Below, piece by piece: positions 1 to 4,776 of a stretch of DNA of 12,576 bases (position 1 is its first letter; each line of letters starts with the position of its first letter). Below the pieces are notes generated by a model, which saw only the letters and a list, made by a program, of their open reading frames with translations, searched no databases and was not told the DNA's origin. The position numbers and the translations under genes were made by a program. Source of the DNA: Clostridia bacterium (GTDB taxonomy: Bacteria > Bacillota_A > Clostridia > Oscillospirales > CAG-272); contig JAFTKI010000020.1 of NCBI GenBank assembly GCA_017453335.1, positions 1-12,576 on the forward strand. Reading direction: 5' to 3'.

Positions 1-944
1 CCCCATGTTACCGAGGCACCTGCCGCCGCCACGGGAAGCTGCTTCCCGCGCAATCCAAACAGCAAGGAGAATCCGATCGATCCCGTAAACGACGTGACCA
101 CCTGTATCATCCAAAATACCCAGCCGGTCGGCTCATTCGCAATCGGTGCACCTGTCAAGAGGTCTCCGATCAGCATTTGGGACAGCATGAAACCGCCCGC
201 CAAAGCCACCGCCGTGATCAGCGCCTCCATCAACCCAAGAAGGCCCGAAAGCGTATCTCCCAATATCAGATTTTCAACCGCGCTGGTCATGGAAATACCG
301 GGAATCAGAACCATGATACAGCCTGCCATCACCATATCCAGAGAGGCTCCCGACCAAAAACAGATCAACGTTGCCGCAGTGCTTGCAAAAAAGCAACACA
401 TCACGTTTGAAAGCAGCCGATTGCCTCCGAGATAGTTGTTTGCAAACTGGCTGAAAACGATCAAGAAGGTGACGAAGAAGGTCACCAGAACATCCTTCCA
501 ATCTCCACCGAAAAATGCGGCAAAGGATGTGGTTGCGATCAGCGAGCCGATCAAAAAGCGTTTTTTGGAAAGCTTCCCCTTCTCCAACGCTTCATCCAGT
601 TTTTTATGAGCTTCTTTCACAGGGATCGGATTTGCACACACCTCGCGCGAGATCGTATTGATCGCCTCCAGGCGAGTGGTATTTTTATCGATTCCCTTGA
701 CGCGTCGGCTTTGTGTGATCACCACACCGCCCGACCAGATCGCGGTCACCACGATCACCGAAGTGATCGCAAATACGTCAACGCGCGCGGCACCGTATGC
801 GCGGCAGATACGCTGAACCGTATCCTCAACGCGGGAGACCTCGCCGCCGTTGATCTGTAAATGCTCTCCAACCTTCAAGGCAAAGCGCACCACAGCAACC
901 GCTTCTTCTTCGGTTACCCTTTGGATAACACCTTCATTTGTCAT
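1..944 (-). CDS. Threonine/serine exporter family protein (ThrE/DUF1212), C-terminus cut by window edge
   Basis: The minus-strand frame stays open from an ATG at 944-942 to the window edge, giving 314 visible residues. A GAGGG ribosome site lies 7 bases upstream of the ATG. The N-terminal part is the soluble ThrE/YjjP-type domain, with the family signature around residues 31-50 (NGGEVSRVEDT and a following RICRAYG). Hydrophobic segments follow at about 131-145, 152-168, 180-198 and 205-218. The conserved PGI...T.A..N...GD stretch is at 215-230. After a further segment (240-258) the frame continues past residue 275 into what looks like the start of the second, YjjB-like domain (WVFWMIQ... then FGLRGKQLPVAAAGAS). 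This suggests the fused one-chain form rather than split YjjP and YjjB. The family exports threonine and serine across the inner membrane by proton coupling; substrate here is inferred from family only. The gene is divergent from the AEC permease. Confidence 0.88.
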   Translation of the reverse strand, partial: MTNEGVIQRVTEEEAVAVVRFALKVGEHLQINGGEVSRVEDTVQRICRAYGAARVDVFAITSVIVVTAIWSGGVVITQSRRVKGIDKNTTRLEAINTISREVCANPIPVKEAHKKLDEALEKGKLSKKRFLIGSLIATTSFAAFFGGDWKDVLVTFFVTFLIVFSQFANNYLGGNRLLSNVMCCFFASTAATLICFWSGASLDMVMAGCIMVLIPGISMTSAVENLILGDTLSGLLGLMEALITAVALAGGFMLSQMLIGDLLTGAPIANEPTGWVFWMIQVVTSFTGSIGFSLLFGLRGKQLPVAAAGASVTW

Positions 945-977
945 GTTCTTTCCCTCATCATAAAATCAAGTATACAC

Positions 978-1006
978 ATTATAACGGTCAAAGCCTCGCT
1001 TGTCAA
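978..1006 (-). promoter_or_regulatory. Sigma-A promoter for the ThrE-family gene
   Basis: On the minus strand a perfect TTGACA (1006-1001) and a perfect TATAAT (983-978) are separated by exactly 17 bases. The start codon lies 34 bases past the -10 box. The spacer carries ACGGTCAAAGC at 983-993 on the plus strand, a relative of the tandem repeat found further upstream, so a regulator could bind inside the promoter. Confidence 0.85.
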
Positions 1007-1033
1007 GCATCTTTTCGATTTTTATCTGCAAAA

Positions 1034-1075
1034 ACGGTCAAACGCTTTGAAAAGACGGTCAAACGCTTTGAAAAG
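1034..1075. repeat. Perfect 21-bp tandem repeat between divergent promoters, candidate operator
   Basis: Two adjoining, identical 21-bp units lie at 1034-1054 and 1055-1075. Each contains the inverted repeat TCAAA-CGC-TTTGA (1038-1050 and 1059-1071), the shape of a site for a dimeric DNA-binding protein. The 21-bp period places both sites on the same face of the helix. The sites sit between the two divergent promoters, at about -54 and -75 from the expected AEC start and about -73 and -94 from the expected ThrE start. The regulator is unknown. Confidence 0.75.
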
Positions 1076-1083
1076 ATACCCGA

Positions 1084-1112
1084 TTGACAAGTCGGTCATT
1101 TTGTGTTATACT
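1084..1112 (+). promoter_or_regulatory. Sigma-A promoter for the AEC permease
   Basis: TTGACA at 1084-1089 and TATACT at 1107-1112 are separated by 17 bases. The start codon follows 31 bases later with an AAGGGGGG ribosome site. The tandem repeat ends 8 bases upstream of the -35 box, a place where activators commonly bind. Confidence 0.85.
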
Positions 1113-1143
1113 CTTTGATAATAGATCTCAAGGGGGGATTTTG

Positions 1144-2130
1144 ATGTCCAATATTGTATTCGCTGTTAATGCGGTCTTTCCGCTGATCCTGACCGTTCTG
1201 GCGGGCTATCTGCTCAAACGGATAAAGATCATCAGCAAAGAGCTTTCCGGCGGAATGAACCGATTGGTGTTCCGTCTGTTCCTTCCCTGTATGCTCTTTT
1301 TAAATGTCTACAACATCGAAGATCTTGCAGCACTGGATCTGACCTACGTTTGGTATACGCTGGGCATCACGGGACTCCTGTTTTTGCTTGCCATTCCCGT
1401 TACGAAGTGGATCAGCTCCGATGGGCGTCAGCGCGGGGTGCTGCTGCAGGCAAGCTTTCGCTCGAATTTTGCCTTGGTTGGAATCCCCTTGGCAGAATCG
1501 CTGTTCGGACAGGCAGGCTCACGCGTTGCAACGCTTTTGTCGGCATTTATCATTCCCTTGTATAACGTGCTGGCGGTGATCTGTCTGACAGTATTTTCGG
1601 AGAACACGGAAAAAAAGATCAAAGTCAAGCGTATTTTGCCGGACATCGTCAAAAATCCGCTGATCCAAGCCATTGCGCTGGGCTGCGTTTGTTTGGCGAT
1701 TCGCGCACTGCTTGATTCCTTTGATATCGACTTCCGCATCAAAAGCGATCTGCCCGTGATCTACAAGACCTTGGATTCACTTTCCAAGGTGGCAACGCCG
1801 TTGGCACTGGTTGTACTGGGCGCACAGTTTGAATTTACCGCTATCGCTTCGCTGAAAAAGCAGATTCTTTTTGGCGTGATCATGCGTGCGCTCGTGGTTC
1901 CCGTGATCGGCTTGGGAACAGCATATCTGTTGGGATGCTTTGAGGGCGCGCATTTTGCGGCATTTGCGGCAGTCTTCGTAACGCCGATCGCCGTGTCCAG
2001 CGTTCCCATGGCACAGGAAATGGGTGCCGACAGCGACCTGGCTGGGCAACTGGTGGTTTGGACTACCCTGCTCTCCGCACTCACGCTGTTTGTCAGCGCA
2101 ACCGTTCTCAAATCGCTCGGTGTATTTTGA
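1144..2130 (+). CDS. AEC family transporter (auxin efflux carrier / Mem_trans permease)
   Basis: A 328-residue integral membrane protein of the AEC family, whose bacterial members carry small organic anions such as malonate or other carboxylates; the substrate here cannot be read from sequence. About ten hydrophobic segments are visible. Family marks include the N-terminal LAGYLLKR, the NFALVGIPLAESLFG stretch in the middle, PLALVVLGAQFEF, and near the end AVSSVPMAQEMGADSDLAGQ followed by a final helix. A charged loop (TEKKIKVKR) separates the two halves. The start is the ATG at 1144, preceded by AAGGGGGG at 1130-1137. The frame is open further upstream to a TTG at 1084, but that codon lies inside the -35 box and cannot be the start. 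A strong terminator follows. Divergence from a threonine/serine exporter with shared control DNA hints at coupled regulation of two export systems. Confidence 0.9.
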   Translation: MSNIVFAVNAVFPLILTVLAGYLLKRIKIISKELSGGMNRLVFRLFLPCMLFLNVYNIEDLAALDLTYVWYTLGITGLLFLLAIPVTKWISSDGRQRGVLLQASFRSNFALVGIPLAESLFGQAGSRVATLLSAFIIPLYNVLAVICLTVFSENTEKKIKVKRILPDIVKNPLIQAIALGCVCLAIRALLDSFDIDFRIKSDLPVIYKTLDSLSKVATPLALVVLGAQFEFTAIASLKKQILFGVIMRALVVPVIGLGTAYLLGCFEGAHFAAFAAVFVTPIAVSSVPMAQEMGADSDLAGQLVVWTTLLSALTLFVSATVLKSLGVF

Positions 2131-2179
2131 TTTTTGAAGATTTCACACAGTAACGGAAAAGACATATCAACAAAAAAGC

Positions 2180-2226
2180 AAAGAGCAAAAACAGGATTTT
2201 CGCCTCCTGTTCTTGCTCTTTTTCTT
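2180..2226 (+). terminator. Intrinsic terminator of the AEC permease gene
   Basis: A 17-bp stem with one mismatch (arms 2180-2196 and 2205-2221), loop TTTTCGCC, runs into TTTTTCTT. An A-rich run just before the left arm (CAAAAAAGC) would serve as a T-run on the other strand, so the signal may also stop transcription arriving from mgtE. Confidence 0.88.
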
Positions 2227-2270
2227 AGCAAGCACGGTATTTACAGTCACAAATGCAAATTATATGTTTG

Positions 2271-2479
2271 TCGATATGCCTCGCGTTGCTCACCTCGATA
2301 TATTCTCGCAACGCTCGAATTCGATATAACCGCCCTTGCAGTCGGTTTCGATATGATATAAATCCCTCGTTTGCGAAGCAAACATATCGAGCGTCAGCAT
2401 ATCGAGTTGCGTTAGCAACATATCGAAAATCCCATAAGGGATTTATATCGAGGCTTTGTGTCCCGAAGGACACAAAGCC
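2271..2479. repeat. Array of small palindromes punctuated by TCGATAT / ATATCGA
   Basis: Eight copies of one heptamer divide this stretch into short units. TCGATAT occurs at 2271, 2295, 2321 and 2348; its reverse complement ATATCGA occurs at 2384, 2399, 2420 and 2445. The orientation flips once, near 2369, so the array as a whole is a large imperfect palindrome. Units between heptamers are mostly hairpins: AACCG...CGGTT (2328-2347), GTTTGC-GAA-GCAAAC (2369-2383), GTTGC-GTTA-GCAAC (2406-2419), AAATCCC-ATAA-GGGATTT (2427-2444), and the 12-bp stem at 2452-2479. The first two units (2278-2320) are degenerate but carry GCGTTGC and GCAACGC, complementary to each other. A 13-bp inverted repeat (2355-2367 and 2437-2449) encloses the middle. 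No convincing gene lies here. The element lies between convergent genes and ends exactly at the mgtE stop codon. Confidence 0.8.
2452..2479 (-). terminator. 12-bp UUCG hairpin at the mgtE 3' end
   Basis: Read from mgtE, GGCTTTGTGTCC and GGACACAAAGCC form a perfect 12-bp stem capped by TTCG closed by a C-G pair, the very stable cUUCGg tetraloop. The first stem base is directly after the two last bases of the stop codon region (stop at 2481-2479, sharing position 2479). No T-run follows, so it is probably a 3' end-stabilising structure or weak terminator rather than a standard intrinsic terminator. Confidence 0.5.
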
Positions 2480-3879
2480 TATAGTCCCAAGCCGCGGATC
2501 AGGAGCAACCATGCAAGCCCGTAATACGCAACCACGGCAACCAAGTCGTTGACGGTTGTGATCAGCGGCCCGGATGCCACGGCGGGATCGACCTTCAGCT
2601 TTTTGAACAGCATCGGGATCGTGGTTCCCGCAATACTTGAGAGCAGCATTGCCGCAAACAGCGCAAGTCCCGTACAAGCCGACACCGAAAATGCAAGCGT
2701 TGCAGTCTCCCCTCTCAAAAGGTACAGGTAGGAGCCAACGAACAGGAAGGACAAAACGCCCATGATCAATCCGTTGCACGCACCGATCCGCGTCTCCTTG
2801 AAAAAGAGAGAAAGCTTTTCCCGCCCCGTCAGCGATTCATCGGTCAGAACACGGATCGTGATCGCCAGAGATTGCGTTCCCGCGTTACCCGCCATACCGA
2901 GGATCAGCGATTGAAAGCTGATGATAACCGTTAAATTCGCAACCACGCTCTCAAAAAGACCGACCACCACCGAAACCATCATGCCCAGTCCCAGCAGGAT
3001 CGCCAACCACGGGAGGCGTTTTCCGATACTCTTGCCGAGCGGCTCCTTCAGATCCTCCTGCGCCGTAAGACCTGCCAGCTTGGCGTAATCCTCGCCCAGC
3101 TCGTCGCCGATCAGTTCTGCCATATCATAAGCAGTTAAAACACCTTGCAACCGATTTTCCGTGTCTAAGATCGGGATCGCATCCTCCGAATAATCGCGCA
3201 TACGCTCAATACAATCGTCAATCAACTCGGTTGCATAGAAGTACGGATAAGAGGTCACAGCAAGATCCTCCAGCGCGCTTCCCTCCCGCGCTATGATCAG
3301 ATCCTTCAAATCGATCGTTCCATAAAATGTCTCGCGCTCATCCACAACGTAAATTTTCGATACGTTGTCGTTTTCTGCCGCTTGATCCACCAATGCGTGC
3401 ATCGCTTCCCGAATGCTCATCTTTCTTTGCACCGAAATAAAATTGGTGGACATTCTGCTACCGATCTCGTTCTCCTCAAAGGACTCCAGAAGATTGATCT
3501 CTTCCTTCACCTCGGCGGGCAACAGCTCCAAAATAAGATAGCGCTCGGATTGTTCCAGTGTTTTGAGATACTCGGCAGTTGCAGTGCTTTCCATCAAGGA
3601 AAGAATCTGAACACGCTTTTTCAGGGGAATCTCCTTCAGATAAAGAGCCGCCTCATCGGCATACTCAAACACCTCTGCCAAAGCATCTGCTTGCAAGATC
3701 GCATTCAGCTTATTTCTTTCATTCAACGCAAGTACCGATAACGTCTCGGCAATGTCCTTGGGATGGAAATCGGAAAGCTTTTCGCGCATCACCCCGGGAG
3801 AAAGCCGACTTTTCACAATCTCGACGATCTCGGTTTGATAGTCGGGTTGCATTACAATCGGATTTTTTTCTTTGTTCAT
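2479..3879 (-). CDS. mgtE: Magnesium channel/transporter MgtE
   Basis: A 466-residue protein with the full MgtE plan: an acidic helical N domain (about 15-135), paired CBS domains (about 140-200 and 205-260), a connecting plug helix (about 262-285, GDELGEDYAKLAGL), and a five-helix membrane domain (290-466). The membrane part carries the family signatures GNAGTQSLAITIRVL (331-345) and DPAVASGPLITTVNDL (431-446); Asp445 falls where MgtE proteins place the pore aspartate that binds Mg2+. In the known family, cytosolic Mg2+ bound between the N and CBS domains closes the pore. The start chosen is the ATG at 3879-3877, with AAAGGAGT at 3895-3888; in-frame ATGs at 3942 and 3921 lack a ribosome site and lie inside the structured leader. 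The gene is alone and faces the AEC permease. Confidence in function is high. Confidence 0.95.
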   Translation of the reverse strand: MNKEKNPIVMQPDYQTEIVEIVKSRLSPGVMREKLSDFHPKDIAETLSVLALNERNKLNAILQADALAEVFEYADEAALYLKEIPLKKRVQILSLMESTATAEYLKTLEQSERYLILELLPAEVKEEINLLESFEENEIGSRMSTNFISVQRKMSIREAMHALVDQAAENDNVSKIYVVDERETFYGTIDLKDLIIAREGSALEDLAVTSYPYFYATELIDDCIERMRDYSEDAIPILDTENRLQGVLTAYDMAELIGDELGEDYAKLAGLTAQEDLKEPLGKSIGKRLPWLAILLGLGMMVSVVVGLFESVVANLTVIISFQSLILGMAGNAGTQSLAITIRVLTDESLTGREKLSLFFKETRIGACNGLIMGVLSFLFVGSYLYLLRGETATLAFSVSACTGLALFAAMLLSSIAGTTIPMLFKKLKVDPAVASGPLITTVNDLVAVVAYYGLAWLLLIRGLGL

Positions 3880-4010
3880 AACACCGTACTCCTTTACATA
3901 AGATTTTTTTGATAAGTCCATGAAAAAGGAACGGCTTTCCAAACGATAAAAGCCCCTGTGCTAAAAATTGCTTCACCAACATCTTATGTAGCAACCACGC
4001 ACAAGGACTT
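3880..4010 (-). promoter_or_regulatory. Structured 5' leader of mgtE, candidate translational switch
   Basis: The leader of about 130 bases has several complementary pairs. CCTTGTGC (4006-3999) pairs with GCACAGGG (3961-3954), with one G-T pair. Inside that stem, TACATAAGAT (3990-3981) is perfectly complementary over 10 bases to ATCTTATGTA (3904-3895), which touches the AAAGGAG ribosome site. AAGTCC at the expected 5' end (4010-4005) is complementary to GGACTT (3919-3914). GGCTTT (3954-3949) and AAAGCC (3938-3933) form a further hairpin followed by TTCCTTTTTC. The P1 stem, the 5'-end pairing and the GGCTTT hairpin share bases and so compete. The M-box (ykoK) Mg2+ riboswitch is usual before mgtE in Bacillota, but I do not see its conserved core. 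No known class was recognised; function is inferred from position and pairing only. Confidence 0.5.
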
Positions 4011-4015
4011 TAATT

Positions 4016-4024
4016 ATTGTAACA
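4016..4024 (-). promoter_or_regulatory. Extended -10 promoter for mgtE
   Basis: TACAAT at 4021-4016 is preceded by TG one base upstream (TGTTACAAT), an extended -10. The expected start at about 4009 coincides with the first paired base of the leader. At the usual -35 distance only GATTAG is found, so activity would rely on the TG motif. Confidence 0.5.
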
Positions 4025-4038
4025 CGAAAAGACCTGCC

Positions 4039-4158
4039 CTAATCGCAGATACCTATAATTTCGCGCCAAAATGAGATCGGAGTACAAACAGCCAAACGGT
4101 TGTTCTGCCGATCGATTCGAAAAGCCTTGTTCCATCGTCGCCCACTACCACTGTCCAT
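4039..4158 (-). CDS. Possible 39-residue small protein or leader peptide upstream of mgtE
   Basis: An ATG at 4158-4156 with a strong GGAGGTG ribosome site (spacing about 5-7) opens a 39-codon frame ending in TAG at 4041-4039. The peptide is basic in its first two thirds, with two tryptophans, two cysteines and no clear membrane segment or signal peptide. It is not recognised. It follows a near-consensus promoter, and a weak hairpin (4050-4045 with 4037-4032, then CTTTTC) lies at its end, just before the mgtE extended -10. The AUG can be buried in a 12-bp stem: CTGT (4151-4154) and TACTCTCA (4158-4165) pair with ACAG (4088-4091), AGTA (4081-4084) and TGAG (4072-4075). It could be a regulated leader peptide or part of a structured non-coding RNA with a chance reading frame. 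Confidence 0.35.
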   Translation of the reverse strand: MDSGSGRRWNKAFRIDRQNNRLAVCTPISFWREIIGICD

Positions 4159-4198
4159 ACTCTCACCTCCATTATAATCAGTATCAAAATGCGAATTT

Positions 4199-4227
4199 AT
4201 TATAACACACAAATATCGCTTTTGCAA
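4199..4227 (-). promoter_or_regulatory. Sigma-A promoter upstream of the small ORF and mgtE
   Basis: TTGCAA (4227-4222) and a perfect TATAAT (4204-4199) are 17 bases apart. Transcription would start near 4192 and run through the 39-codon frame towards mgtE, giving a leader of more than 300 bases. A second TATAAT at 4176-4171, before the ribosome site, lacks a good -35 box. Confidence 0.75.
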
Positions 4228-4314
4228 TACTTTTTTTCGTTTTTTAAACGATATTTATCACCCAAAAATTGTCGAACTCCGCGATAAATCTTTTGAAAAA
4301 ATGGGATAATCGAC

Positions 4315-4343
4315 TTGACATTCCCAATGTTTTGTACTATAAT
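4315..4343 (+). promoter_or_regulatory. Sigma-A promoter of tRNA-Gly
   Basis: Perfect TTGACA (4315-4320), 17-base spacer, perfect TATAAT (4338-4343), 14 bases before the mature tRNA 5' end. It faces away from the mgtE-side promoter at 4199-4227. Confidence 0.9.
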
Positions 4344-4357
4344 ATATACAGTTTCCC

Positions 4358-4431
4358 GCAGATGTAACTCAATGGCAGAGTGTCCGCTTCCCAAGCCGAA
4401 TACGCGGGTTCGATTCCCGTCATCTGCTCCA
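4358..4431 (+). tRNA. tRNA-Gly (anticodon CCC)
   Basis: A complete 74-base cloverleaf with encoded CCA. Acceptor stem GCAGATG/CATCTGC is perfect; D stem ACTC/GAGT; anticodon loop TTCCCAA with CCC at 4390-4392; variable loop ATAC; T arm GCGGG-TTCGATT-CCCGT; discriminator T. The anticodon stem is TCCGC/GCCGA and contains a C-C mismatch (4385 against 4397), which is not usual for this tRNA. It would read GGG codons, which a tRNA-Gly(UCC) elsewhere could also read, so weakened selection is possible. It has its own promoter and terminator. Confidence 0.92.
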
Positions 4432-4471
4432 AAAAGAGAAGAGATCCACTTGGTGGATCTCTTCTCTTTTT
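4432..4471 (+). terminator. Intrinsic terminator of tRNA-Gly
   Basis: A perfect stem of up to 19 bp, starting in the final A of CCA: arms 4431-4449 and 4453-4471, loop TTG, ending in TTTTT. The A-rich left base pairs with the T-run, so it could work in both directions. Confidence 0.92.
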
Positions 4472-4474
4472 CGA

Positions 4475-4669
4475 TCATATCCCGAATCGTACCCCGCACA
4501 AACCACAGGTTTGTGCCAGGAGCGTGCGTAAATCCGTGAAACGCTGTACCGCATCGCGCGCACGCTTGGGTTCAGATTCCCGTCATTACATATCACAATC
4601 ATAACCCGAATCGTTCCCCACACAAACCACAGGTTTGTGCCAAGAGCGTGGGAATATCGGTGACGAAAA
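4475..4669. repeat. Imperfect direct repeat of about 70 bp downstream of tRNA-Gly
   Basis: Positions 4475-4526 and 4599-4650 match at 48 of 52 bases without gaps, and weaker similarity continues to about 4545 and 4669. Each copy contains a hairpin: GCACAAACC-ACA-GGTTTGTGC (4496-4516) and CACAAACC-ACA-GGTTTGTG (4621-4639). With the tRNA 3'-end copy at 4562-4586 lying before the second unit, the layout looks like a tandem duplication of a segment that began inside the tRNA. The terminator is present only after the first unit. Confidence 0.75.
4562..4586 (+). other. Diverged copy of the tRNA-Gly 3' half
   Basis: ACGC, GGGTTC and GATTCCCGTCAT occur in the same order as at 4402-4423 in the tRNA (variable loop, T arm, start of the acceptor 3' strand), with three extra bases: TT after ACGC and A in the T loop. 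The final acceptor bases and CCA are not kept. It is a remnant, not a functional tRNA. Confidence 0.6.
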
Positions 4670-4720
4670 CACCTCATCCGTCAGCCGTTGGCTACCACCT
4701 TCTCCTCAAGGAGAAGGCTT
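4669..4720. repeat. REP-like intergenic element with CCTTCTCC/GGAGAAGG hairpin
   Basis: ACACCTCATCCGTC is followed by AGCC-GTT-GGCT (4683-4693) and CCTTCTCC-TCAA-GGAGAAGG (4698-4717), then CTTT. From memory, strings of the form CTCATCCGTC ... CCTTCTCCTCAAGGAGAAGG are frequent intergenic repeats in gut Bacillota; I cannot search to confirm. It lies between the tRNA duplication and the 3' end of the phosphoglycerol transferase gene, and its hairpin could also protect or end that transcript. A small AAGATG-CTC-CATCTT hairpin follows at 4723-4737. Confidence 0.6.
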
Positions 4721-4776
4721 TCAAGATGCTCCATCTTAAACGCTTGACGTACCTAATACTTTTTACAAAACTTGCA

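Noticed and set aside
1084..1143. N-terminal extension of the AEC permease by 20 residues
   Set aside because: The upstream start would be a TTG inside the -35 box of the gene's own promoter; the ATG at 1144 has a strong ribosome site and begins the usual family N-terminus.
2271..2479. CRISPR array
   Set aside because: The repeated part is only 7 bp, changes orientation midway and the spacers are palindromes of 8-29 bases; no cas genes are near.
2225..2779. 184-residue minus-strand and other reading frames across the hairpin array
   Set aside because: They read through palindromic DNA and the wrong frame of mgtE; no ribosome sites and no recognisable domain.
3880..3942. Longer MgtE start at 3942 or 3921
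   Set aside because: Neither ATG has a ribosome site; the extension lies in the complementary leader and adds residues outside the family N domain.
3880..4190. M-box (ykoK) magnesium riboswitch before mgtE
   Set aside because: Only a vague resemblance (GGTGAG followed by TATGGACA near 4167) was found; the conserved core and helices could not be matched by eye. A covariance-model search is needed to be final.
4200..4499. 99-residue minus-strand reading frame with DGNRTRVFGLGSGHSAIELH
   Set aside because: This is the antisense of tRNA-Gly, a common false protein call.
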